From Zoroaster sp. YZ-2022 (taxonomy: Eukaryota > Echinodermata > Asteroidea > Forcipulatida > Zoroasteridae): DNA of 64,000 nt. Below the pieces are notes generated by a model. It did no database searches. It saw only the letters and a list, made by a program, of their open reading frames with translations, and was not told the DNA's origin. The stretch is taken from positions 23,420,163-23,484,162 of the forward strand of contig CM055830.1 in assembly GCA_029582265.1 (NCBI GenBank). The letters run 5' to 3'. This document shows, piece after piece, positions 48,530 to 59,786 of the stretch. The translations under genes were made by a program, and so were the position numbers. Numbering within the stretch: position 1 is the stretch's first letter; each line of letters opens with the position of its first letter.

Positions 48530-50183
48530 CCAAGTATGTACGTAGGGCCAAGTATGTCAGGGAGCCAAGTATGTACATAGAAAGTATGTACATACATTGG
48601 AAGCCAAGTATGTACTAGGCAAGATGTGACGTAAGGACCAAGTATGTACAAGCCAATATGTACGTAGGAGCCAAGTATGTACTGGGGAAATAGTATGTAC
48701 ATTATGAGACCAAATATGTGCGTGGGACCAAGATGTCTGAAGAATGTACGTGGGAGATAATCGTAGAAAATGTGTCTGAGAGACCAAAAGTAATGTACGT
48801 AGAGCCAAGTATGTGCAAAAAACCCAAAGTATGTACGTAGAGACCAAGTATGTCGTGGGACCAGAAATATTCCGTGAGACCAAGTACATACCATACGAAA
48901 GTAAGACCAAGTATGTACGTAGACCAAGAATGTGCGTAAGACAAATTGTACGTGAGACCAAGTATGTGCGTAAGACCAAAATAGTGAGTAGAGACCAAGA
49001 AATGTGCATAAGACCAAATTGTAGTGCCCAAGTAACGACCAAGTTGTACGTAACATAGTAATATGACGTAAGACCAAGTATGCGTAGAGCAAGTATCCCG
49101 TGAAGAAGTATGCACTGAGACCAAATATGCACGTAAGAAAATATGCGTGGCAATGAAAGTATGTAGTGAAGAGTATTTTACGAAAGACCAGAAAATTTGT
49201 TTGTGCGTAAGCCCAGAAATGTGACGTGGCCAAGAAATGTACGTGGAAGAAAGAAAATATGTACGTGAGACCAGAGTATGTCGTAGGCCAAGTGGGTACG
49301 TAAGACCAGATAATATGTACGTACATTTGGCAAAGTATGCGTGAAGAAGAATATTTTGTGGGAAAAGTATGTACGTGAAGACCAGAGACATTAGAAGAAA
49401 TGTCGTGGGAATAAGTATGTACGTGAGCCAATATATGTCGTACATTTGGCAAAATGTACGTAGAGCCCAAAGAGTACAAGTGACGTAGAAGAAATTGCAC
49501 GTAGAGACCAGATTGCGTAGAATAAAATATGCGAAAGGGCCAAGTATGCACGTAGAAAGTATGTACAAGGGAGCAAGTATGTACGTAGAGCCAAGTATGT
49601 CGAGGAAAATGTCGTAGAAAGTGTGCGACAAATATGTCATGGCCCGAAATATGTACGTAGGATGAAAATGTGCGTAAAGACCAAGTATGTGAAAAGCCAA
49701 GTATTACGTGAACCAAGTATGTCGTAGAGAAAGTATGTGATGAGACCAAGTATGTACGTAAGCCCAAAGAATATTACGTGAGACCAGTATGTACATGGAG
49801 CCAATGTATGTCTAGACCGAAATGTGATAGAGACCAAGTATGTACGTGAAGACAAGTATGTACTGAGCCAAGTATGTCGTAAGCCAAAATGTATAAGACC
49901 AATGGTCTGAGATAGGTAATTACGTCATTTGGCAATAAGTATGGCGTAAGACCAAGATATGTGCAGGCCAGAAATATCACGTGAGCCCAGTATGCAGTAA
50001 GCCAAGTATGTACGTAGGAAAGTATGTCGTACATTGTGGCAATAAAGTATACGTAAGACCAAGTATGTCGTGGGACCAAGTAATGGTACGTAGACAAGTA
50101 TGTACATGGAAACCAATGTAGGAACAAGTATGTACGGGGAAACCAAAGTATAGTAAGGGACCAAGTATGTACGTAAAAACCAA
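48530..50183. repeat. Degenerate 20-bp array (CCAAGTATGTACGTA)
   Basis: Dozens of units of AGTATGTACGTAGAGACCA and close variants with irregular indels, continuing to the second gap. The 414- and 332-residue minus-strand open frames, rich in T, Y, L and H, are repeat translations. Confidence 0.9.
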
Positions 50184-50683
50184 NNNNNNNNNNNNNNNNN
50201 NNNNNNNNNNNNNNNNNNNNNNNNNNNNNNNNNNNNNNNNNNNNNNNNNNNNNNNNNNNNNNNNNNNNNNNNNNNNNNNNNNNNNNNNNNNNNNNNNNNN
50301 NNNNNNNNNNNNNNNNNNNNNNNNNNNNNNNNNNNNNNNNNNNNNNNNNNNNNNNNNNNNNNNNNNNNNNNNNNNNNNNNNNNNNNNNNNNNNNNNNNNN
50401 NNNNNNNNNNNNNNNNNNNNNNNNNNNNNNNNNNNNNNNNNNNNNNNNNNNNNNNNNNNNNNNNNNNNNNNNNNNNNNNNNNNNNNNNNNNNNNNNNNNN
50501 NNNNNNNNNNNNNNNNNNNNNNNNNNNNNNNNNNNNNNNNNNNNNNNNNNNNNNNNNNNNNNNNNNNNNNNNNNNNNNNNNNNNNNNNNNNNNNNNNNNN
50601 NNNNNNNNNNNNNNNNNNNNNNNNNNNNNNNNNNNNNNNNNNNNNNNNNNNNNNNNNNNNNNNNNNNNNNNNNNNNNNNNNNN
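50184..50683. other. Assembly gap of exactly 500 N
   Basis: Placeholder-sized run of unknown bases at the end of the degenerate 20-bp array. Confidence 0.99.
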
Positions 50684-51489
50684 TCTTTACAATCAGTGCG
50701 TAAGAAATTAATTCGTCTTATTCCTATCAAGAGCAAGGCTCCTATGTCAAGTTTAGCGTGAAGTTTCCCGTTACGCCATTCGGATTGCTTAATAGTGGAC
50801 ATGGAATGGAAGAGGTTGCTTCCAGATGTCCACTTGCTTTACTGATTTGTGTGCCTTTTAATAATTATTTTTATTTGAGTTTTGTTGAATTTCAAAACTT
50901 TTAGTGGTCACTTGGTGGCGCTGATCATCACATATTATATTTATAAACTTATAACGCGTTTGTGGAGCATCGCTGTAAAGGTAACGAAAATTCCACTTTT
51001 CTACTGATTCAAAGTTTTCACAAGAACATTGAAGTCATCTGCAGACACCTGATTAGTGCTTCTTACTATGGTGTAAGTAAAAAGGTGAAGACAGCGGAAA
51101 TTCATTTTTAAAAAATTGGTCCAAAGTTGATGATTTTTGTAAACAAGCTTACGTACATGTACGCGACGGTATACCCTTCCGATGACATTGCTTCACAGTC
51201 AAATCGGCGTTTGTTGACATGTTGATTTGGAGAAATTTGATATGGGGCTAGTTAGTTTTTGGCGAGTTTACTTCGTAGTTTGTACAACTGTAGGCTTACC
51301 AGTAGGCAGTACCACACATACACATAGTGAATGATGTACTTCAATTCAATATTATTATTAATAATTGAGGAAGGAAGTCAGATTCTTATGACTGTTAGTG
51401 ACTGACCTTGTGTGTAGTAACATTCATTTAAAAAACAAATATTAATCTAATCCCTTGCAAAGACGTCCATGATGCTATTGGTGTGCAAC
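50684..51489. other. Unassigned sequence
   Basis: No gene or repeat recognised. Confidence 0.4.
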
Positions 51490-51715
51490 TTTCATCATTA
51501 TATTAATTATTTGTGTAAATTTAAGAAACTAAAAATTATTGAAAATATTTTCCTCATTAACGTTAGTCGTTAGGCATGGTATGCATTATATTGGAAGGGT
51601 GTGTAGGGACCTACCAATACAATAAGACATACCATGCCGAACAACTAATGTTATACATTTTCAATACTTCTTAGTTTCTTTCACACACAATTATTATTTT
51701 AATAAATTGTATGTA
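51490..51715. mobile_element. Long imperfect inverted repeat (MITE-like)
   Basis: Left arm landmarks AATTATTTGTGTAAATTTAA, GAAACTAAAAATTATTGAAA and GTTAGGCATGGTATG pair with the right arm CATACCATGCCGAACAACTA, TTTTCAATACTTCTTAGTTT and CACACAATTATTATT. Arms are about 95-105 bp around a short centre. Termini and target duplication are unclear. Confidence 0.65.
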
Positions 51716-51749
51716 GGCAGCCTTACAAAAATCAAACTAAATTGACAAG

Positions 51750-52810
51750 TTCTTCTTCTTCTTCTTCTTCTTCTCCCCAATAACTGTCCGGTAACAAACA
51801 CATACTTCAAACTTCACATGAACTTGAAACTTGGCATGTACTTAGAACTTAACAAGTAGATGAAACACGAGTTGTGAGTGACCCCAAACCGGAAGTCAAA
51901 GTTTAATATTTAAAAAAATCATATCTCAATAACCACAAGAGGTAAATTCAAAATTTTTGAACCATTGTATAGATCGTTAATTGTCAAAAAATATTTACAA
52001 AATGGTGACCCCAATTTGACCTTACTTCCTGTCCAAACCGGAAGTCAAAATTTAACATTAAAAAAAAATCATATCTCAACAACCACAAGATGTAAATTGA
52101 CATTTTTTACACCATTGTATAGATTGTTAATTGTCGAAAAATATTTACAAAAAGGTGACCCCAATTTGACCTTACTTCTTGTCTAAACCGGAAGTCAAAG
52201 TTTAATATTTAAAAAAATTATATCTCAACAACCACAAGAGGTAAATTCAAAATGTTTGTACCATTGTGCAGATCGTTAATTGTCAAAAAATATTTACAAA
52301 AAGGTGACCCCAATTTGACCTTACTTCCTGTCCAAACCGGAAGTCGAAGTTTAATATTTAAAAAAATCGTATCTCAACAACTACAAGAGGTAAATTAACA
52401 TTTTTTGTACCATTGTACAGGTCGTTAATTGTCAACAAATATTTACAAAAAGTGAACCCAATTTGACCTTACTTCCTGTCCAAACCGGAAGTCAAAGTTT
52501 AATATTTAAAAAAATCATATCTCAACAACCACAAGAGGTAAATTCAAAATTTTTGTACCATTATACAGATCGTTAATTGTCAAAACAATTTTACACAAAG
52601 CTGACCCAATTTGACCTATACTACCTGTCCAAACTGGATGTCAAACTTTAATATTTAAAACAAAATCTTCCACAAGAGGTAAATTCACAATACTTGCACC
52701 ATTGTACAGATCGTTATTTGTCAAAACAATTTTACACAAAGGTGACCCCAATTTGACCTTTACTTCCTCCCGAACACCTAGAGTTTGTGTAAACAAACTC
52801 GAATCTCTAG
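51750..52810 (+). mobile_element. Helitron-like (Helentron-type) unit 1, 5'-truncated
   Basis: Holds six 148-bp repeats and ends with CCCGAACACCTA, a hairpin GAGTTTGT...ACAAACTC (52781-52800), six bases, then CTAG (52807-52810) followed by T. A 3' hairpin just before CTRR is the Helitron signature. No replicase-helicase is present, so it is non-autonomous. Confidence 0.55.
51890..52770 (+). repeat. 148-bp tandem repeat, array 1 (about 6 copies)
   Basis: Unit landmarks are GTGACCCCAATTTGACCTTA, CTTCCTGTCCAAACCGGAAG, TCAAAGTTTAATATTTAAAA, ATCATATCTCAACAACCACA and ACCATTGTATAGATCGTTAA. The same repeat forms arrays 2 to 4. Confidence 0.92.
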
Positions 52811-52811
52811 T

Positions 52812-54502
52812 TTTTTAGGTGTTCGGGTATGTACCCGAAACACCTATTGTTAGGTGTTCGAGCTACAGCGCGAGCACCTATTGTTTTTGTTCGGTTTTTT
52901 TTCTTCTTTTTTTCTTCTCCTTCTTCTTCTCCGGATAGACTGTCTACAAAAACACATACTTGCAAACTTCACATGAACTTGAAACTTGGCATATACTTAG
53001 AACTTAACACGTAGATGAAACATAATTTGTGACGTCATGATTAGGTCATCATCGAATTACGATAAATCAAAGTTAATAATTAAAAAAAATCATATCAAGG
53101 GATCTGAAAAATCAATACATTTCCTGATTTAGTCGGGGAAAAATATGTAGTTTATCATGAGTGTAAAGAGTGTGAAATATGTGACATTAGCGACAAGGAT
53201 ATGTTTGAGTTTGATATTTATTTTTACTGAAAACACGACATTTTTGTAAAAAAAGAAAGACACTTTTTGTGAAAATGTACGCGCCCAATCTGTTATTTCC
53301 ACTACGTCCGCAATACTCAATCGAGTGGGTGGGGCATAGAAAACAGTCCGGCCGGCGGAACGCTAATATGGATTGTCGCCCTCTATCGGCAGAAACGATT
53401 GTCTACAAAAACACATACTTGCAAACTTCACATGAACTTGAAACTTGGCACATACTTAGAACATAACACGTAGATGAAACATAATTTGTGACATCATTAT
53501 TAGGTCATCAGATATCGAATTTCGATCAATCATTCTTTATTAGTTAAAACGTTTTGATTACGTTGCAAATGAAAGATCTACACGGCTTTTTCAACGCTAA
53601 AAAAGTGCGCCCTCTGTTGGTGAATGTAAATCAGCTCTGGTCGTGCTCATTATGTATGCATGTAAAAATCATATCTCAACAACCACAACAGGTAAATTGA
53701 CAGTTTTGCACCATTGTACAGATTGTTAATTGTCAAAAATATGTACACAAGGTGACCCCAATTTGACCTTACTTCCTGTCCAAACCGGAAGTCAAAGTTT
53801 AATGTTTAAAAAATCATATCTCAACAACCACAACAGGTAAATTGACAGTTTTGCACCATTGTACAGATTGTTAATTGTCAAAAATATTTACACAAAGGTG
53901 ACCCCAATTTGACCTTACTTCCTGTCCAAACCGGGAAGTCAAAGTTTAATGTTTAAAAAATCATATCTCAACAACTACAAGAGGTAAATTCACAATTTTT
54001 GTACCATTGCACAGATCGTTAATTGTCAAAAATATTTACAAAAAGGTGACCCCTAATTTGACCTTACTTCCTGTCCAAACCGGAAGTCAAAGTTTAATAT
54101 TAAAAATCATATCTCAACAACACAAGAGGTAAATTGACATTTTTGTACCATTGTATAGACTGTTAATTGTCGAAAAATATCTACACAAAGGTGACCCCAA
54201 TTTGACCTTACTTCCTGTCCAAACCGAGTCAAAGTTTAATATTTTAAAATTCATATCTCAACAACCACAGGGGTAAATTCACAATCTTTCCACTATTGTA
54301 CAGATTGTTAATTGTCAAAAAATGTTTACAAAAAATGAATCTAATTTGACCTTTACTTACTGTCTAAACCGGAAGTCAAAGTTTAATATTAAAACAAATA
54401 ATGATGCAAAGTTTCTTTTAAAAACATTCTGACGTCGTCATCACTGCCCTGACAAAACTCGGACACCTATGTGTTTGTATTATCACAAACACTGCCGTCT
54501 AG
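52812..54502 (+). mobile_element. Helitron-like unit 2
   Basis: 5' part is a palindrome TAGGTGTTCGGGTATGTACC running into CGAAACACCTATTG; a second, diverged copy (GTTCGAGC...GCGAGCAC) follows at once. Then come a T/TTC-rich stretch, about 750 bp partly shared with unit 3, and 148-bp repeats. The 3' end is CGGACACCTA, the hairpin GTGTTTGT...ACAAACAC, TGCCGT and CTAG (54499-54502). The 5' TAGGTGTTCGGG and the subterminal CCCGAACACCTA form the asymmetric inverted ends described for Helentrons (Helitron2). Confidence 0.55.
53650..54400 (+). repeat. 148-bp tandem repeat, array 2 (about 5 copies)
   Basis: Same unit as array 1, with small deletions in several copies. Confidence 0.9.
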
Positions 54503-55039
54503 TTAGGTGTTCGGGTACCCGGTACCCGAAACACCTATTGTTTTTGTTCGTTTTTTTTTCTTCTCCTTCTTCTTCTTCTTCTCCGGATAGATTGTCTACA
54601 AAAAAACACATACTTGCAAACTTCACATGAACTTCAAACTTGGCATATACTTAGAACTTAACACGTAGATGAAACATAATTTGTGACGTCATGATTAGGT
54701 CATCAGATATCGAATTACGATAATTCAAAGTTTAATCATTAAAAAAAAATCATATCGAGGTATCTGAAAAATCAATAAAATTACTGATTTAGTCGGGGAA
54801 AAATATGTAGTTTATCATGAGTGTAAAGAGTGTGAAATATGTGACATTAGAGACGAGGATATGTTTGAGTTTGATATTTATTTGTACTGAAAACACGACA
54901 TTTTGTAAAAAGAAACACACTTTTCTTGAAAATGTACGCGCAATCTGTTATTTCCACTACGTCCGCAATACTCAATCGACTGGGCGGGGCATATAAAATA
55001 ATCCGGCCGGTGGAATGGTATGTCGCCCTCAATCGGCAG

Positions 55040-55770
55040 AAACAGATTTACTCAGAAAGAGTTTTTTTATGAAAATAAGAGTGTGAAATATGTGATATTA
55101 CTGATGAACTCGTGCCAACTCGTACTCCAACCAACTCGTACTTCAACCATGCTTCAACCAACATAGTCATAAAGGGTAGGTATCTTGAATTTAATTGTTA
55201 AGAGGATTTCCTGTATTTATCTTCGTGTTTTTATACAAGAAAAGCCATTTTTAAGCGTGGGGTTGGCTGGTAGTGGTAGTATCATAGAAAGGATTTCTCT
55301 ATCACTAGTATCAGTCTATGGTAGTACTAAGTACTACTAATAATGGTAACGTTAAACTTAATGTAGTTGCATTGTGCCTGTTTAGTGTTTAACTTAACGT
55401 TAACCTGAGTTATAAATGTGAACATACACTGTACTTTGGACAGTAAACAAGTCCCCTCTTTTCTAACAAAATATGAACAGATGTCACTAAAATGTATTTA
55501 GAAATAGAATGTAAATAAGGATAGGAAAATTCAGTTGTTTAGGTTATGGCAATTTTTCAGTTGAAATTTTATGCCATATTTTGTAATTTATGTTTTCTCC
55601 AAAAAATCTTCAGTTTGTGCACAAATTAATGTCAAGTAGTGATTGTTTACTGCACTTTCCCTTAATTTTTTACCCTTCTTCGATACAAATCAACTTACAT
55701 AGACAATTATTTCACAGGAAAAATGCACAATATTCATGACACAATACATACTACTTGTATAAGTTGTTAG
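55040..55770. other. Unassigned cargo sequence
   Basis: No recognisable feature beyond short direct repeats such as CCAACTCGTACTTCAACCA at about 55125. ORFs are short and without motifs. Confidence 0.4.
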
Positions 55771-55775
55771 TCCTG

Positions 55776-55805
55776 CCATGGAGGAAGGAAATCCTTCCTC
55801 CATGG
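55776..55805. repeat. Perfect 30-bp palindrome
   Basis: CCATGGAGGAAGGA, two bases AA, then TCCTTCCTCCATGG. Part of the sequence (CATGGAGGAAGGAA) recurs at 10038 and 56908. Confidence 0.9.
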
Positions 55806-56014
55806 TCCTGCTCCCTGGGGAGGCCTCTCTCAGACATCTCTCACATGAAATTATGAGACTCGGCAATTTCCTTAAATACCTTTCTCTTTTGATGTGAGTT
55901 TCATGCAAGAACATTTCTTTCATTTATTACACATTGTCAAGAATAATTGTGTGCAATTTTGAAAACAACCAATGCCCATTTCAATGGTCCAGCTACTCCA
56001 AAATTATACACTGT

Positions 56015-56235
56015 TTTCCCCATTCATATTATAAATTAGAACTTCTTTGAATTTTCAAATACTTTATTCTTGGTCCATGTACTTGTAAAACCTTCTTACT
56101 ATTTTGTACAGCATGTTCACTGTGATGTATTATTTTCCTCATTCACATAAATTAGAACTTCTCTGAAGTTTCAAATACTTTATTCTTGGTCCAGGTACTT
56201 ATAAAACTTTCCTATTATTTTTACAGCATGTTGAC
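56015..56235 (+). repeat. Two-copy tandem duplication containing a splice-acceptor-like end
   Basis: ATAAATTAGAACTTCTTTGA, CAAATACTTTATTCTTGGTC and a pyrimidine-rich end with TACAGCATGTT occur twice about 120 bp apart. The second copy leads into the possible exon at 56247. Confidence 0.75.
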
Positions 56236-56246
56236 TCCAATACATC

Positions 56247-56363
56247 ATGGCTCAGACTAAGTTCCAGCCTACAGCACCCCGAGACAGCGTTGACACCACA
56301 TCCAAATGCAGTATCGTAACTGTTCAAGTCATCAACAATCTTCAGTTTGTAGGCTACACGATG
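56247..56363 (+). CDS. Possible first coding exon of an unknown gene
   Basis: ATG at 56247 opens 39 codons (start MAQTKFQPTAPRDSV) ending at a GTATGG donor-like site in phase 0. A TTTTTACAG acceptor-like sequence lies about 20 bp upstream of the ATG. The next plausible exon, 57120-57152, is also in phase 0. No family is recognised. Short exons of this kind occur by chance, so support is weak. Confidence 0.25.
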
Positions 56364-57119
56364 GTATGGTTTAACGTCTTACGTTAACAGATCGATCATT
56401 TGAGAATCCCGCACAATTAATGGAAATGGTCTTCATTACTTGGTTTCGTTTGAAGGTATGTAAACTTTCACATTTTGTATAGATGTATGTTCGTTTTAGT
56501 ATAATTTTATAGATATTGATTACATAAAACCATGGTTAACGTTAAAACCTTAGTATGGCAATGGTATCACATGTGCCGTGCCTGAAGTGAAACAGGTCAA
56601 CTCATATGCGTGCTCGTACTTTTACCAATTCACACTTATTTTGGTCAACTCAACCCGGAAAAATATTTATTACTGAATATTTACTGGCATGCGTGGATTG
56701 ACATCCGGTGGAGTACGCGTTGGTAAAAGTACAAGTTAATTTAGCTACGCTATAGTGTCTGTAGTTCCTCATAATAATAGTAGTACTTATGTCCTGTGTG
56801 GTGATGGCTGCATTGCAGTTTACTTTATACTACCACTTAATTTTCTCACTAAAGTAGACCAGAAACAAATATCAGCACCTTTATTGAGATAATGAAACGG
56901 TCACATCATGGAGGAAGGAAGACATCACATGTAGTTCTATTCCATTGTAAAACCTAACTTAAAGGCATTGTTCTGAAGGGATCATTTTCTGAAGTTACAT
57001 CAATCCATCATCCTGATAATAACATATAAGGGCATTCTAAGTTATGTGTGTTTTGTTAGCATGACCCATTATTCTTCGTCCCATTTAATATTGTTTTACA
57101 TGATTCGTTTATATTTCAG

Positions 57120-57152
57120 ATCAACGATATCCATTTGTGCTACTGCTACAAG
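57120..57152 (+). CDS. Possible second exon, 33 bp
   Basis: ATATTTCAG precedes 11 codons (INDIHLCYCYK) followed by GTGTGT. It continues the phase of the 56247-56363 exon. Downstream continuation was not found. Confidence 0.2.
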
Positions 57153-57159
57153 GTGTGTT

Positions 57160-57645
57160 AGAGTCTGTGTAACTTTGTGATCCAATGGCCAGCATTTGAA
57201 GTTTATCCATTCAAAGGAGTTGATGTATTATTCAAATTATTTTATATGGACTTATCCTATCTGTGGCAGTCTTGACTCTCAAGGGAATTGTTTTTTCAGG
57301 ACCTCAAGACACATCTAGGTCTTTCTAGGAATTTCTTTAACATGTTAGAACAAAAATAGTACTGAGGATTTCTTATTGTTTTTTTGACTGGACCTAAACA
57401 TCCTCACAAATGTAATTATTAAGCAATATCTGTTGGTGATCTAGTAAAATGTACATTGCCGACAGTGAATCACTGGCAGTTGGGCCATATAAACATAGTA
57501 AACATACCCCCCCCCCCCCAATCTTCATTGCATGGGTGTGTCAGCCTTAGAATACCTTTTGCCAGATGACCCAATTAAAGTTCCTATTTATTTGTATGCT
57601 CGCATTGGGATAGTACTGACCATCAATCCCATAAACACAATTGGT
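57160..57645. other. Unassigned sequence with C12 tract
   Basis: Twelve consecutive C at 57508-57519; nothing else recognised. Confidence 0.45.
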
Positions 57646-57649
57646 TAAA

Positions 57650-57862
57650 CAGACAGTATCGTCACGATCAGAGCAGACTTTCTACAAACGGGCCATGGAA
57701 TGGTGTCCTAGTTTAAGACGAACATAGTGACTGAAAATTACTGGCTCATTTATGCAGCAGCAACGCGAATATGACCTTATCATGTGAGTATTATTTTCAG
57801 TCAATGAGTTAAACTAGAACTTGAACTCTGATTCCATGCCCTGTTGATCGTGAAGATATTGC
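57650..57862. mobile_element. MITE-like palindromic element (213 bp)
   Basis: Outer ends GTATCGTCACGATCAGAGCA and its partner CCTGTTGATCGTGAAGATA, inner arms GTGACTGAAAATTACTGGCT and TTATTTTCAGTCA. Related to 38455-38800, which carries an internal expansion. Confidence 0.65.
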
Positions 57863-58229
57863 CACCTTTAAACATGACTATTAACATGACTATTTATGAA
57901 AATGTATTTTCAACAGTTAATGACACATAAATACATACATGTAGCAATCAGAAGATCATTTCAGTATTGTTTCTTTCTTTTTATTTTACAGTTATCCTTC
58001 AAATTACATTGTGTTGTCTCTTCCCTATAAGTATTGTTTTAAAAACTGAACCAAACATTTAAATATTATAACACTTGATCGAATTGTCATTGTATTGTAC
58101 AAGACATGCACACACCTCACCTCGGGGCCAAAATGTGTAATGATAAAGCTGTGATGATACAGTATTTAATTCCACCACAACGTAATTAGCGTAACAGCTC
58201 TGTATTCGTCCAAAGGACAAACACCTAAT

Positions 58230-58625
58230 GTCGTACAGATCGTTAATTGTCAAAAATATTTACAAAAGGTCACCCCACTTTGACCTTTACCTCCTGTCCA
58301 AACCGGAAGTCAAAGTTTAATATTAAAAAAACATCTCAGCAACGACAAGAGGTAAATTAAAAAATTTTGCACCATTGTGCTGATCGTTAATTGTCAAAAA
58401 TATTTACAAAAAGGTGACCCCAATTTGACCATTACTTCCTGTTCAAACCGGAAGTCAAAGTTTACTATTAAAAAAAAAATTTCCACAAGAGGTAACTTCA
58501 CAATCTTTGCACCATTGTACAGATCGTTAATTGTCAAAATAATTTCACACAAAGGTGACCCCAATTTGACCTTTACTTCCTGTCCACACCGGAAGTCAAA
58601 GTTTAATATTTTAAACAATCTACTT
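58230..58625 (+). repeat. 148-bp tandem repeat, array 3 (about 3 copies)
   Basis: Same unit as arrays 1, 2 and 4, beginning at TCGTACAGATCGTTAATTGT and ending before the 3' hairpin of unit 3. Confidence 0.9.
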
Positions 58626-58673
58626 CCTCCCGAACACCTAGAGTTTGTGTCAAGACAAACTCTGAATCTCTAG

Positions 58674-59786
58674 TTTTTGTTCGTTTTTTTTTCTTCTTCT
58701 TCTTCTTCTCCGGATAGACTGTCTACAAAAAAACACATACTTGCAAACTTGGCATATAACTTCAAACTTGGCATATACTTAGAACTTAACAAGTAGATGA
58801 AACACGAGTTGTGAGTGACCCCAATTTGACCTTACTTCCTGTCCAAACCGGAAGTCAAAGTTTAATATTTAAAAAAATCATATAAAAACAACCACAACAG
58901 GTAAATTGGCATTTTTTGCACCATTGTATAGATTGTTAATTGTCGAAAAATATTTACAAAAACATGACCCCAATTTGACCTTACTTCCTGTCCAAACCGG
59001 AAGTCAAAGTTTAATATTTAAAAAAATCATATCTCAACATCCACAAGAGGTAAATTCACAATTTTTGTACCATTGTATAGATTGTTAATTGTCGAAAAAT
59101 ATTTACAAAAACATGACCCCAATTTGACCTTACTTCCTGTCCAAACCGGAAGTCAAAGTTTAACATTTAAAAAATCATATCTCAACAACCACAAGAGGTA
59201 AATTCAGAGTTTTTGCACCATTGTACAGATTGTTAATTGTCAACAAATATTTACACAAAGGTGACCCCAATTTGACCTTACTTCCTGTCCAAACCGGAAG
59301 TCAAAGTTTAATATTTAAAAAAAATAATATCTCAACAACCAGAAGAGTTAAATTCACAATTTTTGTACCATTGTGCAGACCGTTAATTGTCAAGAAATAT
59401 TTACACAAAGATTACCCCAATTTGACCTTACTTCTTGTCCAAACCGGAAGTCAAAGTTTAATATTTAAAAAAATCATATCTCAAATCAACCACAAGAGGT
59501 AAATTAATAGCACTTTACAGTAACAGGTGAGATGATCATTTAATCCAATTTCATTGATCGTGTATTACATAATTTCCGTGCAAGAACAGTAAAAAAGAAC
59601 ATTGACTTCAAAACACAGGCACTTTCAAGAAGTCTTAAGTAGTGTAAATAACTGAACTTTGGTGTGAATTTCAATGTTGCAATATTTATGGCCAGTGAGT
59701 GTAGTCATGTCAATAATACTTTCATCACTACCCCGACAAAACCCGAACACCTATGTGTTTGTCATATGACAAACACTTCAGTCTAG
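58674..59786 (+). mobile_element. Helitron-like unit 4, 5'-truncated
   Basis: Begins TTTTTGTTCG with a TTC tract directly after the unit 3 CTAG, so the palindromic 5' end is missing. It carries five 148-bp repeats, a short distinct region, then CCCGAACACCTA, the perfect hairpin GTGTTTGTCATATGACAAACAC (59757-59776 region), TTCAGT and CTAG at 59783-59786. The next base is T and the LINE fragment starts at once. Confidence 0.55.
58810..59505 (+). repeat. 148-bp tandem repeat, array 4 (about 5 copies)
   Basis: Same unit as arrays 1 to 3, with landmarks GTGACCCCAATTTGACCTTA and CTGTCCAAACCGGAAGTCAA. Confidence 0.92.

Larger units (their letters stand above)
54504..58673 (+). mobile_element. Helitron-like unit 3, about 4.2 kb with non-repeat cargo
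   Basis: Starts TAGGTGTTCGGGTACCCGGT directly after the CTAG of unit 2. It ends with CCCGAACACCTA, the hairpin AGAGTTTGT...ACAAACTCT and CTAG at 58670-58673. Sequence up to about 55030 matches unit 2. Between about 55050 and 58200 it carries 3 kb of unrelated sequence with a possible pair of exons and a nested MITE, then three 148-bp repeats. Helitrons are known for acquiring host DNA; alternatively the two ends belong to separate truncated copies around ordinary sequence. Confidence 0.45.

Noticed and set aside
48523..50802. Thr/Tyr/Leu/His-rich minus-strand ORFs of 414, 342 and 332 residues
   Set aside because: Periodic translation of the degenerate 20-bp array, partly through the N gap.
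53129..55032. Related minus-strand frames sharing SIADVVEITD
   Set aside because: The shared segment comes from sequence common to Helitron-like units 2 and 3. The frames are short and diverge through indels.
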